Positions 54,988 through 63,969 of a DNA stretch of 64,000 nucleotides are shown one piece after another. The position numbers were made by a program, and so were the translations under genes. Numbering within the stretch: position 1 is the first letter of the stretch; each line of letters starts with the position of its first letter. Source of the stretch: Pseudomonas putida. GTDB taxonomy: Bacteria > Pseudomonadota > Gammaproteobacteria > Pseudomonadales > Pseudomonadaceae. The notes beneath the pieces are model-generated. The model saw only the letters and a list, made by a program, of their open reading frames with translations, searched no databases and was not told where the DNA came from. The stretch is taken from positions 1,922,001-1,986,000 of the forward strand of contig NZ_MINI01000038.1 of NCBI RefSeq assembly GCF_002906855.1, in the 5' to 3' direction.

Positions 54988-56751
54988 ATGCTCGATTCGG
55001 CTTCTTCTCGCCAACGCCGTGCCCTGCGCCTGGCCTGGCAGTTCATGCGTCCGTACCGTCGCCAGGCCTTGCTGGCCTTGCTGGCGCTGGTCGTCACCGC
55101 CGGCATCACCCTGTCCATGGGCCAGGGTATCCGCCTGCTGGTCGATCAGGGTTTCATGACCCGCTCAGCGCACCAGTTGAACCAGACCATCGGTCTGTTC
55201 CTGGTGTTGGTGCTGGCTCTGGCGGCAGGTACGTTCAGCCGCTTCTACCTGGTGTCGTGGATCGGCGAGCGCTGCGTTGCCGACATCCGCCGCGCGGTCT
55301 TCGATCACCTGGTGGGCTTGCATCCAGGCTTTTTCGAGGATAACCGCAGTTCCGAGATCCAGTCGCGGCTGACCGCCGATACGACCTTGCTGCAATCGGT
55401 GATCGGCTCGTCGCTGTCGATGTTCCTGCGCAATGCATTGATGGTGATCGGTGGCGTGGTGCTGCTGTTCATCACCAACCCCAAGCTCACCAGCATCGTG
55501 GTGGTGGCATTGCCGCTGGTGTTGGCGCCGATCCTGCTGTTTGGCCGGCGGGTGCGCAGCCTGTCGCGGCAGAGCCAGGATCGGGTGGCCGATGTCGGCA
55601 GCTATGTGGCCGAGACCCTTGGGCAGATCAAGACCGTGCAGGCCTACAACCACCAGGCACGTGACCGCGAGCTGTTCGCCGGTACGGTGGAGGCTGCGTT
55701 TACCGTGGCCCGGCAACGTATCGCCCAGCGTGCCTGGCTGATCACCCTGGTGATCGTGCTGGTGCTGGGCGCGGTTGGCGTCATGCTGTGGGTGGGGGGC
55801 ATGGATGTGATTGCCGGGCGCATTTCCGCAGGGGAGCTGGCAGCATTCGTGTTCTACAGCCTGATCGTCGGCAGTGCCTTCGGCACCCTGAGTGAAGTGA
55901 TCGGCGAGTTGCAGCGCGCCGCCGGGGCCGCCGAGCGCATCGCCGAGCTGCTGGCCGCGCGCAGCACGATCCTGGCGCCAGCGGCCCCCGTGACGCTAGC
56001 GCAGCAGCGTGCCAGTGGGCGCATCGAACTGCAGCAGCTGACTTTCGCCTATCCCTCGCGGCCATCGGTGGCGGCCATCGACCACCTCAGCCTGACCATC
56101 GAACCAGGCCAGACCGTGGCCTTGGTGGGGCCGTCGGGGGCGGGCAAGTCGACCTTGTTCGACTTGCTCCTGCGCTTCTACGATCCGCAGCAGGGGCGCA
56201 TCCTGCTCGACGGCCAGCCGATCACGGCGCTGGCTCCGGACGACTTGCGCCGCCAGTTCGCCCTGGTGGCGCAGAACCCGTCACTGTTCCGCGCCACGGT
56301 CGAGGCCAACATCCGCTACGGTCGGCCCGAGGCGACCCTGGCCGACGTCGAGGCGGCAGCGCAGGGCGCCCATGCCGACGAATTCATCCGGCAACTGCCA
56401 CAGGGTTACCAGACGCCACTGGGCGAGGGCGGCGTTGGCCTTTCCGGTGGCCAGAAGCAGCGCCTGGCAATCGCCCGGGCGCTGCTGGTGGATGCGCCGA
56501 TCCTGCTGCTCGACGAAGCTACCAGCGCCCTCGATGCGCAGAGCGAGCACCTGATCCAGCAGGCCCTGCCGAGCCTGATGGCCGGGCGTACCACGCTGGT
56601 CATCGCGCACCGCCTAGCCACGGTGCAGCACGCCGACCGCATCGCGGTGATCGACAAGGGGCGAGTGGTCGCGGTCGGCACGCACCGGCAGCTGATCGAA
56701 GAAAGCCCGTTGTACGCTCGCCTGGCCGAGCTTCAGTTCACCACGGGCTAG
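54988..56751 (+). CDS. ABC transporter, fused permease and ATPase (MsbA-like exporter)
   Basis: A 587-residue half-transporter: six transmembrane helices (residues ~25-310) followed by an ATPase with Walker A GPSGAGKST (~390), signature LSGGQKQR (~490), Walker B ILLLDEATSALD and switch VIAHR. It belongs to the heterogeneous lipid/multidrug exporter group; P. putida has a separate true msbA, so substrate is unknown. Likely a homodimer. Starts with MLDSASSRQRRALRL; the Shine-Dalgarno is not obvious. Confidence 0.9.
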   Translation: MLDSASSRQRRALRLAWQFMRPYRRQALLALLALVVTAGITLSMGQGIRLLVDQGFMTRSAHQLNQTIGLFLVLVLALAAGTFSRFYLVSWIGERCVADIRRAVFDHLVGLHPGFFEDNRSSEIQSRLTADTTLLQSVIGSSLSMFLRNALMVIGGVVLLFITNPKLTSIVVVALPLVLAPILLFGRRVRSLSRQSQDRVADVGSYVAETLGQIKTVQAYNHQARDRELFAGTVEAAFTVARQRIAQRAWLITLVIVLVLGAVGVMLWVGGMDVIAGRISAGELAAFVFYSLIVGSAFGTLSEVIGELQRAAGAAERIAELLAARSTILAPAAPVTLAQQRASGRIELQQLTFAYPSRPSVAAIDHLSLTIEPGQTVALVGPSGAGKSTLFDLLLRFYDPQQGRILLDGQPITALAPDDLRRQFALVAQNPSLFRATVEANIRYGRPEATLADVEAAAQGAHADEFIRQLPQGYQTPLGEGGVGLSGGQKQRLAIARALLVDAPILLLDEATSALDAQSEHLIQQALPSLMAGRTTLVIAHRLATVQHADRIAVIDKGRVVAVGTHRQLIEESPLYARLAELQFTTG

Positions 56752-56939
56752 CTTCGTGCACTTGTAACATTTCTGTAGCAATTGCCTGAGAGTATTGAAT
56801 TCAACTGTTGCGTAAGTGCTCGACCTGGCTGCTATCGATCGATGGCAGCTTTTTTTTGGCCTGCGAACGAGGACAAGGATGTCTGTCGCGGCGCTGCTAC
56901 GGCGCGCCGTTTCCTTATTCCTTGTTCCCGAGATCCGCG

Positions 56940-58556
56940 ATGTTGCGTAAATCACTCCGAGTGCAAATTCTCACCCTGCTGGGCGGCAGCCTGGCGGCGA
57001 TGCTGCTGATCGCCCTGGTGTGCTTCCAGTTCCTGTCATCCAGCGTGCGAGGCTATGGCGAACTGGTGGACGGGCCGCTGCGGGCGTCGCAATTGATCGA
57101 TGAAGCCAACCTGCAGTTCAAGATCCAGGTGCAGGAATGGAAGAATGTGCTGCTGCGTGGCCGCCAGCCGGCCGAGCTGGACAAGTACTGGCAGCAGTTC
57201 CAGGCCCGCGAGCAGCAGGTTCAACAACTGCTTGGGGAATTGATCGACAGCAGCGATGCCAAGCTCAAGGCACCGCTGCAGCAACTGCGTGACAGCCATC
57301 GTCAGCTCGGCCAGGCATACGCACAAGGGCGTCAGGCATTTCTGGGGGCTGGTGGCGACCCGGTAGCCGGTGACCAGGCGGTGAAGGGCGTGGACCGGGC
57401 GGCCAGCGAGCAGATGAGCGCGCTGGTCGAGCAGCTGCGCGCCGAAGCCCGGGGCCGTGCCGCCGAGATCAATGCCGGTGCCGAACGCACCGTGTGGCTG
57501 GGCGTGCTGGTGATGCTGGGGTCGGCATTGCTGGTCGGCCTGCTCAGCCTGTGGCTGCTCAACCGCAGCCTGATCGAGCCGATTCGCCAACTGATCGAAT
57601 ACGTGGCGCAACTCAGCCAGGGCCACTTTGCCGCCCGCGTCGACAGCCGTCGCGAGGACGAACTGGGCCGTCTGGCGCGTGCTGCCAATACCCTGCGCGA
57701 CTTCCTCGCCGAGACCGTTGGCCGCCTCAAGGACAACGCGCAGGAGCTGGAAGGCGCCAGCGGCCAGCTGCGCAATATCGCCGGTGACATGGCCCGTGGT
57801 ACTCACGACCAGTTCCAGCGCACCGACCAGGTGGCCACGGCCATGCACGAGATGTCTGCCACCGCCCAGGAAGTGGCCCGCCACGCCGCCGAGGCTGCAC
57901 GTGCCGCCGATGATGCCGACCACAGCGCCCAGGCGGGTGAACAGGTGATGCAGCAGACCATTGACATCATTGGCGTGGTCAACCGCGAGATCGCCGGCAC
58001 TGCTGCGGTGATCCGCGACCTGGAAAATGACAGCTCCCGCATCGGCAAGGTGCTGGAAGTGATCCGTGGCATTGCCGAGCAGACCAACCTGCTGGCGCTC
58101 AATGCCGCCATCGAAGCGGCCCGTGCGGGTGAGGCCGGGCGTGGCTTTGCCGTGGTCGCCGATGAGGTGCGCAGCCTGGCCCAACGCACGGCGGCATCGA
58201 TTGCCGAGATTCACCAGATCATCGAAGCCGTGCAGTCGGGCGCAGTGGAGGCGGTCAAGGCCATCGAGAGCGGCCAGCAGCGCAGCGAGGAGGGCGCCGA
58301 GCAGGTGCAACAAGCCGGGCAGATGCTGCAGCGCATCACCTTGGCGGTGGAGGCGATCCGCGATATGAACCGGCAGATCGCCACGGCGGCCGAAGAGCAG
58401 ACCAGCGTGGCCGAAGACATTTCGCGCAACCTGATCGAAATCACCCGGATTGCCACCGCCAACCAGGAGGCGGTGCAGCATACCGAGCAAGCGGGGCAGC
58501 GCCTGCATGGGTTGTCGGGGCAGTTGGGTGAGGTCACCTCGCGGCTGACCGCCTGA
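56940..58556 (+). CDS. Methyl-accepting chemotaxis protein
   Basis: A 538-residue receptor: helix (~10-30), a helical periplasmic domain (~31-180) of the four-helix-bundle type, second helix (~185-205), HAMP (~205-260) and a signalling domain with tip IRGIAEQTNLLALNAAIEAA. The ligand is unknown. The ATG at 56940 gives MLRKSLRVQILTLLGG; the open frame to 56808 extends into a low-complexity spacer and was not used. Confidence 0.92.
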   Translation: MLRKSLRVQILTLLGGSLAAMLLIALVCFQFLSSSVRGYGELVDGPLRASQLIDEANLQFKIQVQEWKNVLLRGRQPAELDKYWQQFQAREQQVQQLLGELIDSSDAKLKAPLQQLRDSHRQLGQAYAQGRQAFLGAGGDPVAGDQAVKGVDRAASEQMSALVEQLRAEARGRAAEINAGAERTVWLGVLVMLGSALLVGLLSLWLLNRSLIEPIRQLIEYVAQLSQGHFAARVDSRREDELGRLARAANTLRDFLAETVGRLKDNAQELEGASGQLRNIAGDMARGTHDQFQRTDQVATAMHEMSATAQEVARHAAEAARAADDADHSAQAGEQVMQQTIDIIGVVNREIAGTAAVIRDLENDSSRIGKVLEVIRGIAEQTNLLALNAAIEAARAGEAGRGFAVVADEVRSLAQRTAASIAEIHQIIEAVQSGAVEAVKAIESGQQRSEEGAEQVQQAGQMLQRITLAVEAIRDMNRQIATAAEEQTSVAEDISRNLIEITRIATANQEAVQHTEQAGQRLHGLSGQLGEVTSRLTA

Positions 58557-58565
58557 TCAATGGCC

Positions 58566-58584
58566 GGGGCCGCGCAGCGGCCCC
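58566..58584 (+). terminator. Putative terminator of the chemoreceptor gene
   Basis: GGGGCCGC/GCGGCCCC with a 3-base loop, followed by CTTT, 9 bases after the stop. Confidence 0.65.
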
Positions 58585-58743
58585 CTTTGGGGGAAACCCG
58601 CCATTGAGCAGGAAAAACTGTTCTCGCTGTGGCGGAATGTCGCCATGCGACCCGCTGTCACACCCGTATTCATTGGTCCAAACCCAGTTGGCACGCTTCC
58701 TGCTCTATGCGCCGCGCGTGTACACAACAACTGGACAACATCA

Positions 58744-60327
58744 ATGAAGAAATTCCTGCTGACGTTCCTCTGCCTGGGCGTCATCGGCTGCTCCAAACCC
58801 GAAGAGCCTGCGAAGACCGTCGATGTGCTGCTGATTGGCGGCGGCATCATGAGTGCAAGCCTGGGCACCTACCTCACCGAGCTGGAACCGAACTGGAAAG
58901 TCGGCGTCTACGAGCGCATGGACCAGGTCGCCGAAGAGAGTTCTAACGCCTGGAACAACGCCGGCACTGGCCATTCCGCGTTCTGCGAGCTGAACTACAC
59001 CAGCGAAGGCAAGGACGGCAGCATCGACATCAGCAAGGCTGTCGGGGTCAACGAGCAGTTCGAGATCTCCAAGCAGTTCTGGGCCTACCAGGTCGAGCAG
59101 GGTGTGCTCAGCAACCCGAAGTCGTTCATCAATAATGTGCCGCACATGAGCTTCGTCTGGGGTGACGAGAACATCGCCTTCCTGCACAAGCGCGTTGCCG
59201 CCTTGCAGCACAGCTCGCTGTTCCGGGGCATGGAGATCAGCGAAGACCACGAGCAGATCCGCAAGTGGGTGCCGCTGGTGATGGAGGGGCGTGACCCGCA
59301 ACAGCGAGTGGCCGCCACGCGCATGGCCATCGGTACCGACGTGAACTTCGGCGAGATCACCCGCCAGCTGTTTGCCTCGATGACCCGCAACCCCAACGTC
59401 AAGCTGCACCTGAGCCACGAAGTGCGCGATATCGTGCGCAATGCCGATGGCACCTGGAAAGTGGTGGTGGCTGACCTGGCCCAAGGCGGCAAGGAGGCCA
59501 GCGTCAATGCCCGCTTCGTGTTCATCGGGGCCGGTGGCGGCGCGCTGAAGCTACTGCAGAAGTCGGGCATCCCGGAGGCGGACGGTTATGCCGGTTTCCC
59601 GGTTGGTGGCCAGTTCCTGATGACCGACAACCCGGACATCGTCGCTCGGCACAAGGCCAAGCTGTATGGCAAGGCTTCGGTCGGGGCGCCACCGATGTCG
59701 GTACCCCACCTGGACACGCGGGTGATCGATGGCCAGGAAGTGTTGCTGTTCGGCCCGTTCGCGACCTTCTCCACCAAGTACCTCAAGCACGGATCGTTGC
59801 TGGACATGTTCGCCTCGCTGACCAGCCACAATATCCTGCCGATGGTGAACGCTGGGATCGACAACTTCGACCTCAGCACCTACCTGATGGGCCAGTTGAT
59901 GCTCAGCTTCCACGACCGCATGCAGGCCCTGCGCGAGTACTTCCCCAATGCCAGGAACGAGGACTGGAAGCTGCTGCAGGCTGGCCAGCGCGTGCAGGTG
60001 ATCAAGAAGGACCCGGTACTCGGTGGCATCCTGCAGTTCGGTACCGAAGTGGTGGCCGCGCAGGATGGCAGCATCGCCGCGCTGCTGGGGGCTTCGCCGG
60101 GCGCCTCGACGGCCGCGCCGATCATGCTGACGGTGCTGGAGAAAACCTTCAAGGACCGCATCAAGACGCCGGAATGGCAGGCGCGCCTGAAGGATATCGT
60201 GCCGAGCTATGGGCAGAAGCTGAATAACGACATCGAGCTGACCAACCGCACCCGTGAGTGGAGCAGCTCGCGTCTGCAGTTGCTGTATGTGCCGGTGCAG
60301 GCGGAGCAGGTGACAGCGGTCAACTAA
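58744..60327 (+). CDS. mqo: Malate:quinone oxidoreductase with lipoprotein signal
   Basis: A 527-residue FAD enzyme oxidising malate to oxaloacetate with quinone. The dinucleotide fold VDVLLIGGGIMSASLGTYL and the Mqo motif SSNAWNNAGTGHSAFCELNY are clear. The N-terminus MKKFLLTFLCLGVIGCSK is a lipoprotein signal with lipobox VIGC (Cys16) and no twin-arginine. Most Mqo proteins lack such a leader and face the cytoplasm. The ATG at 58744 is strongly favoured over the 58645 start because it forms a complete signal. It stands alone between a chemoreceptor gene and tRNA-Pro. Confidence 0.93.
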   Translation: MKKFLLTFLCLGVIGCSKPEEPAKTVDVLLIGGGIMSASLGTYLTELEPNWKVGVYERMDQVAEESSNAWNNAGTGHSAFCELNYTSEGKDGSIDISKAVGVNEQFEISKQFWAYQVEQGVLSNPKSFINNVPHMSFVWGDENIAFLHKRVAALQHSSLFRGMEISEDHEQIRKWVPLVMEGRDPQQRVAATRMAIGTDVNFGEITRQLFASMTRNPNVKLHLSHEVRDIVRNADGTWKVVVADLAQGGKEASVNARFVFIGAGGGALKLLQKSGIPEADGYAGFPVGGQFLMTDNPDIVARHKAKLYGKASVGAPPMSVPHLDTRVIDGQEVLLFGPFATFSTKYLKHGSLLDMFASLTSHNILPMVNAGIDNFDLSTYLMGQLMLSFHDRMQALREYFPNARNEDWKLLQAGQRVQVIKKDPVLGGILQFGTEVVAAQDGSIAALLGASPGASTAAPIMLTVLEKTFKDRIKTPEWQARLKDIVPSYGQKLNNDIELTNRTREWSSSRLQLLYVPVQAEQVTAVN

Positions 60328-60342
60328 TTTCCGAGGCACAAC

Positions 60343-60369
60343 AAAAAGCCCGCGCAAGGCGGGCTTTTT
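60343..60369 (+). terminator. Rho-independent terminator of mqo
   Basis: AAAAAGCCCGC-GCAAG-GCGGGCTTTTT: an 11-bp stem including A/T arms, 15 bases after the mqo stop. Symmetric, so it may also stop the convergent tRNA transcript. Confidence 0.9.
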
Positions 60370-60380
60370 GCTGAAGGTTT

Positions 60381-60457
60381 TGGTCGGAGAGACAGGATTC
60401 GAACCTGCGGCCTTCTCGTCCCGAACGAGACGCGCTACCTGGCTGCGCTACACTCCG
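60381..60457 (-). tRNA. tRNA-Pro (anticodon CGG)
   Basis: The minus strand folds as a 77-base cloverleaf: acceptor CGGAGTG pairing with CTCTCCG (U6-U67 mismatch as in tRNA-Pro), D arm with AGCGCAGCCAGGTAGCGC, anticodon stem around TTCGGGA giving CGG, T arm with GGTTCGAATCC, and an encoded CCA. It reads the CCG codon common in this GC-rich genome. Confidence 0.96.
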
Positions 60458-60538
60458 ATAAGCAAAATCCTACTGCATGGAATTTTCTGGCACAAGCCCT
60501 TGTAGTTAAAAGGGCTTATGCCAAAAACAGCACGCGGA

Positions 60539-60760
60539 TCACAGCTCCTTGACGGTGCGGATCTGGTCCTTGTTCAGGCGCGTGCGTTTGCCGTCGAGCT
60601 GCTCGAATTCGTAGAAACCGGAGTCCTCGTCAAAGGATGGTGTATCCACTGCCTGGATTTCGCGGCCGTCATTGAGGGTGATCACGGTCGGCGATGCGCA
60701 GCCAGCGAGGGCGCCAAGGCCCAGGGCGAGCAGAAAGGCGGGAAGGGTCCGTTGAATCAT
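60539..60760 (-). CDS. YgdI/YgdR family small lipoprotein
   Basis: A 73-residue lipoprotein: signal MIQRTLPAFLLALGLGALAGC with lipobox LAGC, then a mature domain with VITLNDGREIQAVDTPSF and GKRTRLNKDQIRTV, the DUF903 (YgdI/YgdR) pattern. Envelope function unknown; such proteins are common in gammaproteobacteria. Confidence 0.92.
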   Translation of the reverse strand: MIQRTLPAFLLALGLGALAGCASPTVITLNDGREIQAVDTPSFDEDSGFYEFEQLDGKRTRLNKDQIRTVKEL

Positions 60761-60928
60761 CGTGTTTCTCCAGTGCGATGGTGCAAGATGACTTTATGAC
60801 GCAGGGCGTCCACGCAAGTTCCTTTTACATTCCAGCATAGCGGCAAGTCTGGGTTATTGACCTGTGCCTGCCTGCACGGCCGCCTGTGATATAACTGCGC
60901 CCATCCCCTTTTCCTGCGACGGACACCC

Positions 60929-61468
60929 ATGAAAGCCAAGGCAGATACCCCCTTCGTGGCGCTGAACATTGCCGTGCTCACGGTCAGCGACACCCGCACG
61001 TTTGAAACCGATACTTCCGGGCAAACCTTTGTCGACCGCCTCACCGCCGCTGGCCACACACTGGCCGCCCGCGTGCTGCTCAAGGACGACCTGTACAAGA
61101 TCCGTGCCCAGGTCGCCACATGGATTGCCGACGACAGCGTGCAGGTGGTGCTGATCACCGGTGGTACCGGCTTTACCGGCCGTGACAGCACGCCAGAAGC
61201 CGTAGCGTGCCTGCTGGACAAGCAGGTTGAAGGCTTCGGCGAACTGTTCCGGCAGATTTCCGTGGCCGATATCGGCACCTCCACCGTGCAATCGCGCGCC
61301 CTTGCCGGCTTGGCCAACGGCACCCTGGTGTGCTGCCTGCCGGGCTCGACCAATGCCGTGCGCACCGGTTGGGACGGCATCCTCGCCGAGCAGCTGGATG
61401 CCCGCCATCGGCCGTGCAATTTCGTCGCCCACCTGAAACAGGCAGCGGCCTGTGACAGCCGTGGCTGA
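60929..61468 (+). CDS. moaB: Molybdenum cofactor biosynthesis protein B
   Basis: A 179-residue MoaB/MogA-type protein that adenylylates molybdopterin. The MPT-binding motif is LITGGTGFTGRDSTPEAVA near residue 75, with ALAGLANGTLVCCLPGS later. Expected trimer or hexamer. It overlaps moeA by 17 bases, consistent with coupled translation and joint function in Mo insertion, as needed by nitrate reductase and other molybdoenzymes. Confidence 0.94.
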   Translation: MKAKADTPFVALNIAVLTVSDTRTFETDTSGQTFVDRLTAAGHTLAARVLLKDDLYKIRAQVATWIADDSVQVVLITGGTGFTGRDSTPEAVACLLDKQVEGFGELFRQISVADIGTSTVQSRALAGLANGTLVCCLPGSTNAVRTGWDGILAEQLDARHRPCNFVAHLKQAAACDSRG

Positions 61469-62678
61469 GGCACCCGCTACCAGGCCACTGATGCCGGTGG
61501 AAGAAGCCCTGGAGCGCCTGCTGGCGCTGGCCGAGGCCGCGCCAATCCGGGAAACCGAAAACGTCTCGCTGGCCGAGGCCGAAGGCCGCGTGCTGGCCAC
61601 CGAACTGGTGGCCACGCTCGATCTGCCGCCGTGGCCCAACAGTGCCATGGACGGTTATGCCTTGCGCCTGGCCGACCTGCAGGGCGAGCCTTTGCCGGTC
61701 AGCCAGCGGATCTTCGCCGGCCACGCCCCCGAACCTCTGCAGCCCGGCACTTGCGCCCGGATTTTCACCGGCGCGCCGATGCCGGCAGGTGCCGACTGTG
61801 TCGAAATGCAGGAAAACACCGAGGTGCTGGAAGGTGGCCGGGTGCGCTTCCTCGAAGCACTGACGCTTGATCAGAACGTTCGCCCGCAGGGCCAGGAAAC
61901 TCGCAAAGGCGAGCAGGTGATGGTCGCTGGCACGCGGCTCGGGCCTATCGAACTGGGCCTGGCGGCAACCCTTGGCCACGCGCAGTTGCAGGTGGTGCGG
62001 CGGGTAAGGGTGGCGGTGCTGTCCACTGGCGATGAGCTGGTTGAGCCTGGCCTGCCATTGGGCCCGGGGCAGATCTACAACAGCAACCGACGCTTGCTGG
62101 TCAGCTGGCTGCAACGGCTGGGCTGCGAAGTGCGCGACATGGGCATTCTTCCCGATGACCTGGAACGTACCCGCGAATGCCTGGGGGGGCTGGGTGATGT
62201 CGACCTGATCCTCTCCACTGGCGGCGTTTCCGTGGGCGAGGCCGACTACCTCGGCGCCGCGCTGCGCGAAGCTGGCGAACTGGCCTTATGGAAGCTGGCG
62301 ATCAAGCCTGGCAAGCCGCTGACCTTCGGGCATTACCGCGGTGTGCCGGTGATCGGCCTGCCCGGCAACCCGGCGTCGACCCTGGTGACGTTCGGCCTGC
62401 TGACGAGGCCCTACCTGTTGCGCCGCCAGGGCGTAGCCGATGTCACACCGCTGCGTTTCGATGTTCCGGCCGGCTTCGAATGGACCAAGGCTGGCACCCG
62501 TCGCGAGTACCTGCGTGCGCGCATCGACAATGGCCAGGTGCGCATCTACAAGAACCAGAGCTCCGGTGTGCTGCGCAGCGCGGCCTGGGCCGAGGGGCTG
62601 GTGGAGGTGCGCGAGGGCAGCACGCCGAAGCCGGGCGACAGCGTGCCGTTCATACCGCTGAGCGAACTACTCGGCTGA
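61452..62678 (+). CDS. moeA: Molybdopterin molybdenumtransferase
   Basis: A 408-residue MoeA enzyme that inserts molybdate into adenylylated molybdopterin. Signatures: LPPWPNSAMDGYAL near residue 60, RIFTGAPMPAGADCVEMQE near residue 105, STGDELVEPG (near 195) and LSTGGVSVGEADY. The start is GTG at 61452 overlapping moaB; the ATG at 61491 (MPVEEALERLL) is an alternative that would remove the overlap. The 3' end overlaps the convergent glycosyltransferase by 12 bases. Confidence 0.93.
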   Translation: MTAVAEAPATRPLMPVEEALERLLALAEAAPIRETENVSLAEAEGRVLATELVATLDLPPWPNSAMDGYALRLADLQGEPLPVSQRIFAGHAPEPLQPGTCARIFTGAPMPAGADCVEMQENTEVLEGGRVRFLEALTLDQNVRPQGQETRKGEQVMVAGTRLGPIELGLAATLGHAQLQVVRRVRVAVLSTGDELVEPGLPLGPGQIYNSNRRLLVSWLQRLGCEVRDMGILPDDLERTRECLGGLGDVDLILSTGGVSVGEADYLGAALREAGELALWKLAIKPGKPLTFGHYRGVPVIGLPGNPASTLVTFGLLTRPYLLRRQGVADVTPLRFDVPAGFEWTKAGTRREYLRARIDNGQVRIYKNQSSGVLRSAAWAEGLVEVREGSTPKPGDSVPFIPLSELLG

Positions 62679-63914
62679 GCGACCGAGCCAGGCGCCACCG
62701 CCCTGGGTGGCGTCGGCCGGTGCCGACTGGGTGAGGCGCATGTGCACCATTTCCAGTTGCTGGGCGGCCACGCTCCAGTCGTGGCGATTACGGGCAAACT
62801 GGCGGCCGGCCTCGCTCAATTGGCACATGCGCCACGGCTGGTTGAGCAGTTGCGTGACCATTAGCGCCAACTGGTCACCGTCGTCACTGCCCAGGTAGTG
62901 CTCGCCGTTGTTGGCGGCCAGGCCTGATACGCCTTTGCCGGTACTGATCACCGGTAGCCCGGCTGCCATGGCTTCGAGGATCTTCACCTTGGAGCCACCG
63001 GCATAGCGCAAGGGTGCAAAGAACAGCGCGGAACGGCTCTGCAGCTCGCGCAGGTCAGGGCGATAACCGACCCACTCGATGCGTGGGTCGTTCCAGCGCA
63101 GTTTCCAGCTGATCGGCAGGGCATGCCCGGCGATGGCCAGGCGTACCGCCGGGTTACTCATCCACACCTGGGGCAGGATTTCTTCCAGGGCCCATTCAAT
63201 GGCCTCGACATTGGCGGCGTACTCGAAGTTGCCCACGAACAGTAGGCGCTGGCTGTGCAGGGCCGGGTGGACGTTCTGGTAGTAATCGCAATCGACGCCA
63301 TTGACCACCACATTGACCGGGCGACCGCTGACCTGGCTGATCAGTTCGGCGTCATGCGGGCTAACCGCCACCACTTCGGTGGGCTGGCGCAGCACGCGTT
63401 GCTCCCAGCGCCGATAGCGCCAACGGTCGAAGGCATTGAGCGGGCGCAGCCACAGCGGCAAGCGGTCATGGCAGGCGGCGCCGCTCACTGACTCAAGGTT
63501 GTGTTCGCTGAGCATGTAGGGCAGTTCGCGTGCCTGCAGTGCTTTTTCGAACGGCTGGAAGCTGTAGCTGTGTTCGATCTGGATGACGTCCCAGGGCTCG
63601 TCCAACAGTTGCTCGAACTGGTGCCGCAAGCCAGGGGCCAGGCCGTTGATGATGGCCCGCATCGGGTAATCGATGATGGGCGAGGCGAGCAGGTTGAGCG
63701 GGCTGTGCAGTGGGCGTCGGGGCAGCACGATCAAGCGATCGAGCAAGGGTTCGAGGGCTTCGCGGGCGGCATCGCACAAGGGGATTTTCGACTGGACCAG
63801 CAAGGTGATCCGGTGGCCCTGCTGCGCGAGGGCGCGCAGCAGGTGGTATTGCCGGGTCTTGCTGCCACTGGTGGTGGGCCAGGGCAGGTAAGGCAGAGTC
63901 CAGAGAATGCGCAT
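62667..63914 (-). CDS. Glycosyltransferase family 1/4
   Basis: A 415-residue GT-B fold transferase. The N-terminal acceptor domain begins MRILWTLPYLPWPTTSGSKTR; the C-terminal donor domain has the family motif KVKILEAMAAGLPVISTGKG (E-x7-E type) near residue 310. Substrate and polymer are unknown; no other surface-polysaccharide gene is within the window, though it may belong to a locus continuing past the right edge. Confidence 0.88.
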   Translation of the reverse strand: MRILWTLPYLPWPTTSGSKTRQYHLLRALAQQGHRITLLVQSKIPLCDAAREALEPLLDRLIVLPRRPLHSPLNLLASPIIDYPMRAIINGLAPGLRHQFEQLLDEPWDVIQIEHSYSFQPFEKALQARELPYMLSEHNLESVSGAACHDRLPLWLRPLNAFDRWRYRRWEQRVLRQPTEVVAVSPHDAELISQVSGRPVNVVVNGVDCDYYQNVHPALHSQRLLFVGNFEYAANVEAIEWALEEILPQVWMSNPAVRLAIAGHALPISWKLRWNDPRIEWVGYRPDLRELQSRSALFFAPLRYAGGSKVKILEAMAAGLPVISTGKGVSGLAANNGEHYLGSDDGDQLALMVTQLLNQPWRMCQLSEAGRQFARNRHDWSVAAQQLEMVHMRLTQSAPADATQGGGAWLGRSAE

Positions 63915-63929
63915 GAACCGGAAACCTCG

Positions 63930-63969
63930 CTGAAGGCTGCGGACAAAAAACGCGTCCGCCAGCCTTCAG
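63930..63969. repeat. Long hairpin near the right edge
   Basis: Arms CTGAAGGCTGCGGAC and GTCCGCCAGCCTTCAG form a bulged 15-bp stem around AAAAAACGC. It lies upstream of the glycosyltransferase start and may end a gene entering from the right. Confidence 0.6.

Noticed and set aside
58744..60457. Possible genomic island at tRNA-Pro
   Set aside because: No integrase, no direct repeat of the tRNA 3' end and no composition shift were seen; mqo could still be a strain-variable gene.
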